From: Chalara sp. BL73
Taxonomy: Eukaryota; Ascomycota; Leotiomycetes; Helotiales
NCBI GenBank assembly: GCA_918026815.1
Contig: CAKJVC010000061.1
Location: 124,001-188,000 of the forward strand
DNA length: 64,000 nucleotides
Direction of reading: 5' to 3'
Below are positions 9,434-19,267 of this stretch, piece by piece; position 1 is the stretch's first letter; each line of letters starts with the position of its first letter. Position numbers and translations under genes: made by a program. Below the pieces are notes generated by a model. That model had not been told where the DNA came from and ran no database searches. It worked only from the letters and a program-made list of their open reading frames with translations.

Positions 9434-11864
9434 GCTCCATCTTCATCCTTTCCAGTAAACTAAAAGCACACTTTACGACCGTACATAGCACATTAGAGAT
9501 TCCCTTTATGGACAAAAATTCCACGCGATACATAGTTGGAATACGAGAAAAGAAAGCATATAGAGTTGTATTTGCAGCATTTTCTTTGGGTCATGGCGTC
9601 TTATGCGTATAGATTGGTTGGGAAAGAGAGAGTGGAAATCTCATAGAAAGAGACTTGGTCTGCTCGCTCGCGAATAGTTGTCATGCTGGGTGTTTTACAT
9701 CATAATAAAAATGCGAGAAGACTTTAAATATCGTGTTCCATGGTCATTATCCATGTTTGGGTGTTTTCGCTTTCCATGTAATTGTTCATGGTATGGAAGA
9801 CTCGTCTTCATGTAGGCAAGATTTACTTTTCTTGAACAATACTGTTTGTGCCCTGGTACATCATGTCTTGTCTTTGAAAAATCTGAAAAGGCATACTTTG
9901 TTAGTCCAGGAGCCCTTCCCTACCGCGGCCTATTCCTTGTTGCTTGTGTACTTTATGCATAGCTATTCGTTTCTCCTCCTTGCCACACTTTAACCTTTTC
10001 GCTCTTGCTTAGTCGTCTCTCTCTCCATCGTTAACCGGATCAGCATACATCCGAGTGCCACTTCAAGCAGGTCTTATTGGGAGCTTGTTTTCCACGGCAC
10101 ACGTAGAGAGCGTCAATTCATGGCAATGCTCTTCTTTCATACAATAGTTGCGGCCGAGGACAGCCACAAACCCGTCGTACAAATCCGTATCTGTCCAGCC
10201 GCATGTCGTTTATGTACCGACGCTTGATCTATCAAAGTTTATGCATTTAGTGATTTCGTCACAGGTTTAACAGACCCGTTCAGTCACTATCAGAGACAAA
10301 CATTTTTCTCAAATCTGGTGAACACTCACGTATAATTTTCGTCCCCTCCTACTTCAATTCTCACATCTTTGTCCGAGAAGCATGCGTGCATCTGCAACAT
10401 CTTGTACATGCAAATTTTCAAGGAAATTCATAAAAATCTGTGCGTTGATATGCGGAGAGAAGGTACGGCTGAAGAGTTGAATTATGGTTATAGTCCCCAT
10501 GTTTCAAGATTTGTTCAATCCCTCTCATCTCCTGGTTTATTTCATGCATATTTGCAAGTTTGGCTTACTACCGGGTGTTGTAACTCCACACTCTTTCTCC
10601 CTGCTTTAATATTGCTGCCGCTTTGCAGGGCCCTGCTACAGAAACTAGTGTCTGGTTAGCCTTGCAGACTTACAGATGTTTATATTGTTTATTACATACT
10701 TGCCACTTTACCTCTCGCTTTTGTTATAGCTCAGTATTACACATTGTAGATTCATGGTATCTTTGGATGAGCGCAAGCGTTTTTTTTTCCTCCTAAACTT
10801 CCCATGGAAGATTACTACTTGGTTAAGTGTTATGGATCTATATCGTTTCCAATGTGTCAAAGAGTTCAACACTTTACTTCTCGCTGTTCTGCTACCCCCC
10901 TGCTACCCCCTTTATAATACCTGTAAATTTGTGAGTTTTCTCAATGTCTAATGACTTCTTGTTATTTATCACTTCATCGAGACACAGCGACTCCATGGGT
11001 TTCCATTGTCTTCAACATATGGAAATATTCGGTGCTATTTTCTTACTCTTCTGCTACCGTTTCTCTCTAGCACGACCTGCAGATCTACGTTCTTCTCAAG
11101 GTTCACAAGTCTCTAGGGACACTTTCACTAGCTTGTTTTGCGATATCTCCAAGAATATCTAGTCGTTTTTAAATTTCTCCGCATATCTGTCACATTGTAC
11201 TAGGATATTACTAGGATTTCGGGTCACTAAGTTAGCCAATGTTTACCTAGCAACTAGAATCTTTCTCGATCCATTCCTTTATCTAGCTCAGACAGTAAAA
11301 GCCGAACAGAATTTGACAAAGGAAAACATGTAAATATGGCAGTTTATATATACTGAAGTCTCTGGCGCACCTCATTCTATATAGATTCTGTTAAGGAAGA
11401 AGCCTGAGGATTCATATTGTTGTAAGAGGTGCTAAGTGAGTGCGCTTCATTGTTGGAAGGCAGTGGACCATACATAGAGTCTAACCAGTTGAATGTCAAG
11501 GCCGAAGATAGTTGACTACAGTAACCCCTAACTGCTTGCTTTTGAATTGTCTGTCCGCATTTGAATTCCGTATTGGCCAGTGAATATGAAAACTTTGAGT
11601 CAGATTCAGGGTCCACGCTAGTGAGCTCGAATATTGCAAGAGAGCGGCTCAGCCTGCCTCTTTTCTCTCTCCCTCTACAGCTGCAGCCTCAAGAGTCTCC
11701 CGTCCGCGTATCTCTGAACACTACATTCCGTCCCTGCGCTTCTCCTCGCCACAACGCCTCTCCTTTGCGACAGTGCATCTGACTTGCAACACATAGCCTC
11801 TTTCCCATCCTCCTCTAATATATTCAACATTTGTGATTTCAAGCAGTTCAACATCTGCTATATC
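9434..11864. other. 2.4-kb gene-free region, T-rich on the + strand
   Basis: No open frame with protein-like composition or family resemblance. The + strand is rich in T and C (runs such as TTTTTTTTCC near 10790). The CT-rich block at about 11650-11780 lies just before the BTB gene and is a plausible promoter/leader for it. The rest could hold a long non-coding RNA, but nothing in the sequence shows this directly. Confidence 0.5.
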
Positions 11865-12626
11865 ATGTCTTCACCCGAGCCTCGTGCTGCTCTTGTCCGT
11901 TCAAGCGCTGGACGCAGAAAATTCACTGGGCCGCCAGATCTCTCGTATGTGCCTACCCGTAGAGATATTTGCGGCAGTCTAGTAGCTGACAGTCTAGAAA
12001 GGACCCCGCAACCAATTGTCACGTTTAAGGTTGGCGCTGGCGACAAGCAAGAGTCCTTTGCCGTCCACAAGAATATTGTCACGTCTCAATCCTCCTTCTT
12101 TGCTGCTGCTTTTCAAAGCAATTTCCTCGAAGGAACAACGCAGATCATGGACCTTGACGATATCGAACCCAGTATCTTTGGCATGGTTGTCCACTGGCTT
12201 TACTTCAACAAGATTGATGGAGGCGGCCGCCTTTTGGCTACAACTGATAAATTGGTGATGCGGGCAAAAGTCTGGGTCCTCGGTCGGCGCTTTCTCATGC
12301 CCCAACTACAGAATTACATTAGTAGCGGTCTCGTTAGTGTCTGCGTTGTCAAGATCAAGAGAGGTGATAACGAGAAGGCTGGACTTGTTGAGTTTTGCCA
12401 TTACATATACGAGAACCATTGCATTGAGCTACAGAAGCTCGCGGTCGACTGTCTCATTGATGACGAAAACCGTGATGGTTTCACGGCCATCTGGAACGAC
12501 CTGCCAATAAAAATGCACTTCGATCTTGCAATTGCGATGAAGTCAATCTGTCTCACTAACTTTGCCGGCGAGCGTGCCTTGCCCTACCATACCGAGGAGT
12601 ATCTGGTCAAGGAGGAGATGGAGTAA
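11865..12626 (+). CDS. BTB/POZ domain protein, 253 aa
   Basis: Single exon. ATG at 11865 begins MSSPEPRAAL. Residues about 45-130 form a BTB/POZ fold: VTFKVGAGDKQESFAVHKNIVTSQSSFFAAAF is the classic first half, where the substrate-like strand leads to the VHK helix, and SIFGMVVHWLYFNKID the second. The C-terminal half is helical and matches the back part seen in many short filamentous-fungal BTB proteins. BTB domains mediate dimerization and often link targets to Cullin-3 ubiquitin ligases. The short stand-alone BTB proteins of fungi form a large, fast-evolving family with mostly unknown partners. An in-frame extension upstream of this ATG does not begin with ATG, so 11865 is preferred. Confidence 0.85.
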   Translation: MSSPEPRAALVRSSAGRRKFTGPPDLSYVPTRRDICGSLVADSLERTPQPIVTFKVGAGDKQESFAVHKNIVTSQSSFFAAAFQSNFLEGTTQIMDLDDIEPSIFGMVVHWLYFNKIDGGGRLLATTDKLVMRAKVWVLGRRFLMPQLQNYISSGLVSVCVVKIKRGDNEKAGLVEFCHYIYENHCIELQKLAVDCLIDDENRDGFTAIWNDLPIKMHFDLAIAMKSICLTNFAGERALPYHTEEYLVKEEME

Positions 12627-13761
12627 ATGATTCGAGCTAGAATAGAATTTCTTTTAGTGGAGGATGAATCGTTTCTCAATTATCTGCCGTGCTGTATAAG
12701 GTTCATGGCGTCGAGGCGTTTGTGAGTGCGGCCAAAAAGCATTATAGGTTTCTTTGCTTGGGCAACTGGCATCCACCTTGGAACTGGGCAGCATAGAACT
12801 GACGTTTGGGGATAGAAGCAAATGTTTGCTGCAGATCTCTATTGCGGGAATACAAAATTTTCACAAAGGAAATAGCACCTTACACGGATCTCTATTTTTC
12901 AACTGTGAAAGGTTTAAGGAAAATCTATATCAGGCAAGTAATGACTTTCTAGTCTTCTTCAAGTGAACCTTATTTTGAAAAGAACGTCCACCCATTTGCA
13001 TATTTAATCGGATAGCTATCCATCACATAACCCGGGTGATTTGGGATGCGTAGGAATCGCATTTTCAACATGCTTTTCGATAGATGTCTTACCATGTAGA
13101 ACATCCCAATGCTGGATAAGCTCCTGATGGTCCGGTGCCAAGACGGAAAGATCGCTTACCAGAGATGGGTACTGACGGACAAGGCCGGCTCCAGCTACAA
13201 GCTACCCGAGCCCCTCCGCCGTTGCCGATGACCTACTCAAAATGTACTAAAATGTACTATCCATTGGATTTACGGAAATTCCGATCGGAATATTACTAAT
13301 TGAGCGACGAGTAAAGGCAGAAGTTCGTCACATGCCAGTCTCCAGGAGACGGACTATCTTGTTGCCGGATATCCTGAATTCGCAGCCGGAATTTCCTCGA
13401 ATGAGAGGCACTCAATTCCCATGATGAAACTACTGTTTATAGGTATTTGCTTCGCGATAATTGTTCCATGGTTGGATGATCCTTATATGTGTACTGTATG
13501 TGCTTGTATGCTAGAAGAATTTCCCGGCCGTCTTGCCGTCGCAGTTCCCCACTTGGAAGCCCGGCGCATTCAGGAACCGCGGAACTCCATATTTGCGCTA
13601 GCATCATACCTTGAACCCCACGGCGGCTTTTCCTCTGACTCGATCTTATATAGAACGGCAACTTTCAACTGTCAGATTTGTGGCAAATCGATCTCTCAAT
13701 CTCTCCTTTCCTTCAGCAAATACATCCTCACCCCACCTCAGAATCATCTCCACAAGCAACA
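12627..13761. other. Intergenic region with a small tandem duplication
   Basis: No gene is supported. A 10-base unit, AAAATGTACT, occurs twice in tandem around 13239-13258. The final ~100 bases are CT-rich with a TATATAG stretch near 13648, probably the promoter of the Dabb gene. Confidence 0.5.
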
Positions 13762-14147
13762 ATGGCCAGCAAAGTCATCCGCGTAACGCAATTCAAGATC
13801 CCCTCGAAAGAGAACCAGTTGAAAATTATTGAGCTCTACAAAACCCTCTCCAAATCGGCCAACAAGGTTTTCATCCCTTCTCCCCTCCTTCCAGTCACCT
13901 CTTAACGCAAGCCCAGAACGGCAAGCCTTATATCCTCTCTCTCGAGGCAGGACCCGCTTTCGAAGACGCACGGTCACAGGGATATACTTTCGTGTCGAAG
14001 AGCGAGTTTGCAAGTTTGGAGGACATGAAGTATTACGATAGCGAGTGTGAGGCACACCAGGCATTTAAGGCGCAAGCGAAGAAGGAGAGCATTTTCGAGG
14101 GAGTGATGACGACGTATTTTGAAGTTGCTGTCAGTGCTGCCTTGTAG
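13762..14147 (+). CDS. Small stress-responsive A/B-barrel (Dabb) domain protein, 111 aa
   Basis: Exons 13762..13866 and 13917..14147, with a 50-nt intron (GTTTTC..CCCAG, branch-like CTTAAC). The spliced protein begins MASKVIRVTQFKIPSKENQ and continues NGKPYILSLEAGPAFEDAR, FVSKSEFASLEDMKYYDSEC and AHQAFKAQAKK, ending FEGVMTTYFEV. This is the ferredoxin-like Dabb pattern: a first strand with the V..FK motif, a middle 'FVSKSEFASLEDMKYY' strand-helix, and an HQAFK helix before the last strand. Dabb proteins are ~100-aa dimers found in plants, fungi and bacteria; some are stress-induced and some are cyclases or decarboxylases in polyketide pathways. No polyketide genes are adjacent, so a general small-domain role is assumed. 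Confidence 0.85.
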
Positions 14148-14655
14148 ACGAGAAACCTGGGAAATATACTGGAAGAATTTATAGGTAACAAGGGAAGAGA
14201 TGGCAACATGGTGTAGGGATATCGTGTGCTCTGGAGATGGCCGGCTCGGTGTAATTCAAACTTCTTGCATTACGCAGTGTTAGAAGTTAGATGTGAGTTT
14301 GGTTTAAAGGTACTGAGAATAAGACTTCAAGAACATCACGATACATATCTGATAAATGAGCACAGTAAATGGGTAGTTGAACCTTGGTATAAATCTCTGA
14401 GCTAGCATACATGCCGCCTTGCCTCCTTAGTATCTCCTAATAGTTAAAGATTTGTTCTCTATGCATCGGAATGCCTCTTCTAGACAAGATGAGGGACAAA
14501 TATGGACGAGCTGTCATGTCGGACATCAATCTGTATCTATTCAAACTTGAAGGACAAGGACGTGTCAATTACTTTCGTTGGATGAAAGCCGAATATAGAT
14601 ATAATTCTGCGAACACGGTAGCCTTGCGTATGTACATACCAGTTATTTGCTGATC
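14148..14655. other. Convergent intergenic region
   Basis: About 0.5 kb between the Dabb gene and the 3' end of the Swf1 gene. No coding feature recognised; it should contain two transcription end regions. Confidence 0.5.
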
Positions 14656-16187
14656 TCATGTTTCACTTCTTTCAGTTAGCAGGAAATATGGCTGTCGTCG
14701 GAAGCTGTGACTATACCTTGGCCAGAAGACATCCTTCAAGTTGTCCCAGAAGCCTAAATCATACAAATTCTCCACGTCCGCCAATTTCCATATCCGCACC
14801 CACTCTCCAGTGCCAATAGTTTCCTCTGGAGGTGGTGGCATACCAGTGTCAGTTCTAAGCATGACCTGTTCACTCTCCACAGGCCACCGTATCGAAACAG
14901 GCTCAGACCGTGCGTCTTTTTGTCGACCTTCGGGTAAGGATCGCTTAAAGACGAACCCGTCCGACATCTCAGCTTGCCAGTCTGACCATTTCATAGACTC
15001 GTTAGTCGTTGTACCAGCCCAGATCAGATAAATATGGTACCCCAACAAGCCCCAAACTAATGGGGCTGTTAACAAGCAAAGCAAAGTGATGGCACCCATG
15101 CGCGTCTTTTCCTGCAATGCCCAGCCCAGAATGTGAAAGTACTCAGGCCAGGTAAAGTTCTTCCCGAATAGAGTCCAAGATGGCAAATGTTCGAAAATCA
15201 TTGCTGACATTAAGCTAGTTCCTACATATACTGCATAGCTGATGACAGTGCCTGTACTGAAGAGCAATAGTAGAAACCAATGTTGGTTATTGTATCCCAC
15301 ACAATTGTTTATGAAGATACAGTGATGGTCCATTTTCGCTATGCATCGCTTGCAAATACTGCAATGTTTCGACCTAGCAGGTTTAAGAAAGCGACATGTA
15401 CGGCAAGACTGGCCTGGATGAAATATTGTGAAATCATATGGATAGAGGGACATTTGATTGAAATGATTTTTTGGTGTGATATATCCAGGATCGCTGGCAG
15501 CAGCTGCATAAAGGAAAGCATATGGTAGAACGATAAGAATGGTTGCCGTAATTTTGCGTGTTCTGTTAAGTAGAGGCCATGCTTGAGGTACAATGAGAAC
15601 CTCAGAAACTGATAAGAGGAGGATGAAAAAGATCTTGGTTTCTGTTAGCACTTGATTTGATAACATATGATAACATATTTGCATTGAAATATCGCAGTAC
15701 AAAGGAATTTACAGAAATGACCGTCATTGATCAGCCAAAGCATCTGGGGTGCAATGCTGCTCATTCCAAAGAATGTATGATGCTCATTTGAGATATCTAA
15801 GCCGTCTTGAGGTTGGTGAGAGTCATCCCGAAATCTTACAGTGCAATCGTGGAGCTAGGTGCAATGGAACAAGACCGAAAATAGTATTACCATGACAATT
15901 GGATGCCTGTCATTCCATAGGGTGTGTGCTAACCTCGACACTGAGGAGCTCAAACGCCCATTGGTGAGCCTCTGATCGACAATTCGAAAGCCATGCGGAG
16001 TATGAAGCCATATGACTCTGTGGAGGAACCCAATAGGTGTATTCCTTTTTTACCCATCAGCTTCATCATTATAAAAAAGGTAGGATTATTTGGCTGACCT
16101 TAAAGCTGGCAGTCGCCCGAAGAACGCGACAAAGGTCAAAAATGAGATTGTCAACACAACAATCGCAATGTTGCGGAATAATCCCAT
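14656..16187 (-). CDS. SWF1: DHHC palmitoyltransferase, Swf1 type
   Basis: Exons 16187..16099, 16044..15891 and 15633..14656. The first join gives an N-terminus starting MGLFRNIAIVVLTISF and reading FFGRLPALRNTPIGFLHRVIW, the signature start of Swf1 S-acyltransferases. The cysteine-rich domain (about residues 158-200) has CRTCRFLKPARSKHCSIC, then MDHHC (a DHHC at about 183-186) and NNCVGYNN. At least four membrane segments flank it. Swf1 palmitoylates juxtamembrane cysteines of SNAREs and other membrane proteins at the ER. The 257-nt intron 15890..15634 is long for this locus and could hide a further small exon. Near the C-terminus, 14716..14669 looks like a 48-nt in-frame intron (GTATAG..GAAAG with CTAAC); the coding frame is open either way, giving 406 or 390 aa. 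Divergent from the Rap1-like gene with a 372-bp shared promoter. Confidence 0.85.
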
Positions 16188-16559
16188 ATTGCTCTCAGCA
16201 GTCTCTTTATCAGCTTAGCTCATGATTGCAGTTCTAACCCTACGATGAACTCCAATTAGATTTAATTTTCGGGCTCAGGATAAACAGCTAGGCCATTGTG
16301 CTTGCGTGTACCGTATTCTCTTACGCCGTGATATCGGCACGTGACTCGGTGATAAGAACGCGCTAGCCTTACTTCCCCACGACGCGACACATGAACGCTG
16401 TTCACTGTCCAGATCAAGCCCAGGCATTAGTATCCACACCAAAGAATAAGCACATTCACAATAAGATATGCAAAATATCACCCCTATGAGACCCAGCCAA
16501 AGCGCGTGCTCTTAAATCGCTACGCTGAGGTAGGCTGGCAGGCTGCTGCTGGAAGCCCA
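16188..16559. promoter_or_regulatory. Shared divergent promoter of Swf1-like and Rap1-like genes
   Basis: The 372 bp between two head-to-head start codons hold no gene. No TATA box stands out. This region must contain both start sites if transcripts begin close to the coding regions. Confidence 0.5.
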
Positions 16560-18709
16560 ATGACAACTGTTTATGAGGGGGTTGGAGGCGGAGGCGATCT
16601 CTTTGCGGGCCTAAAGTTCTTCTTGTATCAACGGATACCCACTCGCAACACTTGGAAGGATTTAATCGAGGTATTTTTAAAGCGCACATTACATTGCATT
16701 CGGTTAACATAACATTAGGCAAATGGGGGAGAACTCGTGAATCTCGAAACAAAAGCAGATATCTTGGTCGCAGACCATGCGCGAAAGGATCCCCCAACTG
16801 GATCTATTTCATGGACATTCATAGACAAGTCAGTGCGAAATGGAATTCTGGAAGATATAGAAGACCATCGAGCGGGTTCTGCAACACAAGCTCCCCGCCC
16901 AGTCGCATCTGGACAGCCTACAAGGAAAGGCAGGACGCCATTTACTGCTGAAGATGATAATTTTCTGATGAACTGGGTGGCAAGCGCTGAACGTGCTGGA
17001 GGAGCGATAAAGGGAAATCAGATTTACGAAGAACTGGAACGCAAGGTATGGGGCTTGAGTTTCAATGCTAAACTGAGCTAACCATTGCTTCAAAGAATAA
17101 TCGACATACAGCCCAATCGTGGCGGGACCGTTGGGTGAAATATGTTTCAAAGCGACCTAGACCTGAAGTCATAGAGACGGCCTCTTCATTAGAGAGTTCA
17201 GTTCCAGTGAATAGGACAGCTCGTGATGCAATATCATCTGGTCTCGAGTCTCGAGTCTCCAAGGCACAACAACTGGTTGAGACTTTATCAAAGCCTGCTG
17301 AAGAAGTCGGAGGAGAACGAGGTAGCACAATACATAATCCATGGATTGGAAAGTCTGCCGGAGGTAAAGTGTTTACGAAAGGAGAGGATCAGTTGCTGCG
17401 TGACAATTATGAAGAGATCATGGATATTCAAGAGGATATGGAATTCGATGCATGGGCGGCATGGGCGGTTGTGGTAGGTCGGCTCACATGAATACAATTG
17501 GCAGAGAATTTCACTAATCATTCATAGCATGATAACCACACACCACAAGAATGGCGGAATCATTTTATCAAACACATACGTCCTACTGTGGAGAAGAAGG
17601 GGGAAAAGAATAATAATCTGAAGCCACAACCCGCCACCGCTTTAGAACCCCAATCACATCAATCACCCCGGATCGTACCCAGCCCCTTTCAGACGAAATC
17701 CGCCACCACTAGGTGGGAGAAGAATTCAAATACAGAAGCCATAGATTCCCAGTATGCAGCTAGGATAAGAGAAGATGCCTTGAGAAGCGACGAGAAGCAA
17801 TTCAACTCTTTTGTGACTGAGCTGAGTGAAGAAATCGAGGTGCGGGTTGACTTCAATCCTATTATATGTGGTCGTAAAGTGCCACTATATCGAATCTGGG
17901 AAGTCGTCACTGGATTTGGTGGAGTTGAAAAGGTTAATGTTCAACGTTTATGGCCAAAGGTGGCCAGGCGTCTTAACCTGGAAGATTTCCGTCATCCTGA
18001 CGCTCCCAAGCAGCTTAGTAGATGTTATGAGATTATTTTATTACACGTCGAAGCGCTTCGAAAGGAGTATTATGAATTATCGCTCCACGAGCAGGCGGAG
18101 ATAGATGCCCAGCTACGTGGTTCTCTGGAAAGTGGAGCCGAAGAGGCAGAAGAAATGGATGAGGACGATGAGTATGGCGACTTTGATATACCAAGAAGTT
18201 TGCCCCAATCTAGAGCGCTTGTCTCTACCCCTTCTAGTAAAGGGAGCATGCCCATTCAGAAAGGTCGACCACAATCGCCAGACGGCTCAATCGGCAATAA
18301 ACGCCAGCGCATTGAAAAGCGCAAAAGTAAGACGGTGGAGGTTCCCTCAACACCAGAAGAAATCATTTCTGGTTTAGCATGGTCGACACCACACTCAACA
18401 CGCCGTATAGTTGCATCGCCAATTCTAGGTGAAGAGGACGACGACGAACCTCTTTCGGCCACGTCATACTCCTCGTCACGAATATCCTCTACCAAATCAG
18501 AAACTCCAAAACACGCAGAGCCAGTTGCAGCCGGTCAAATCGATGAGGCTGTCGAAGATCCTAACATTTCAGACGATGGCTCAGTTGAATGGACAAGGTC
18601 CGATGATGAAGCCTTAGGAGATAATCTAAGCGCAGAATTTCAGAGGGTTGTTGCGAAGCATGGGTGGAAGAAGATAAGATCACGCCGTAGGCTCTTAAGG
18701 AGAGGATAA
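16560..18709 (+). CDS. Rap1-like telomere protein with BRCT, Myb-like and ARID domains
   Basis: Exons 16560..16670, 16719..17045, 17096..17473 and 17528..18709, about 665 aa; every join keeps frame across 48-54 nt introns. An N-terminal BRCT reads GGDLFAGLKFFLYQRIPTR, then ANGGELVNLETKADILVADH and SWTFIDKSVRNGILEDIEDH, the text typical of Rap1 BRCTs. A Myb-type domain (about 107-165) reads FTAEDDNFLMNWVASAE and SWRDRWVKYV. A second helical block with the Myb-like FTKGEDQLLRDNYEEIMD and TPQEWRNHFIKHIRP lies at about 225-290. An ARID-type block (about 350-440) has the LYRIWEVVTGFGGVEKV and LWPKVARRLNL signatures. An acidic Ser-rich stretch and a short WTRSDDEAL..RVVAKHG tail, like the fungal Rap1 end, follow. 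Rap1 binds telomeric proteins/DNA and shelterin. ATG 16560 is chosen because Rap1 BRCTs begin a few residues later; an in-frame ATG also exists at 16506. Confidence 0.85.
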
Positions 18710-19267
18710 GAAATGAGATAATAGAAAAGGAGCTTTAAAGGAGTGAGACATCACAGATACTTGACAAAACATACAACTTTGAATGTGTCCGTTCATAGTA
18801 GGTTATTGAGTGAGCTGGCTTTCCAGTCATGCCATTTGCATAGCCAAGCTGAAGAACTCGTTTCTGTGTGGTTGGATCATATGGATCCTGTCGCCTTAGG
18901 CGGAGCATTGAAGTCACATGAATACTCATGATAAAATCCATACTTGGTTACATTCTTGGGTATGACCGGGGAAGGTGGCGGATGCCAAGGCTGAGTTCAT
19001 GCATGTCGTCAAGGTATAGGTATGGGGTACGTAGGGCTCCAAAATCATTAGCATGACATCTCCTCCACATAAGTCGGATGTCCCGTATAGTACCAATGCA
19101 TATGTACGTCCATTAAAAATGTTGTTCAGATACACCCAACTTCGATCGAGATTTATCCCGCTTTTGTGACGCGCCATTATCATCATTACCTCATCGCAGC
19201 GGATTTGACGGATCTGATCGCCCGCCACCGCCTGTCAAATTCGAACCACATCCATTCTGCAAGCACC
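18710..19267. other. Intergenic region
   Basis: No coding feature recognised in about 0.55 kb between two genes on the same strand. The open frame of the next gene extends back to 19166, but only from a GTG codon. Confidence 0.5.

Noticed and set aside
19166..19267. N-terminal extension of the flavoprotein gene
   Set aside because: The open frame upstream of 19268 begins with GTG, not ATG, and no part of it matches the flavoprotein fold.
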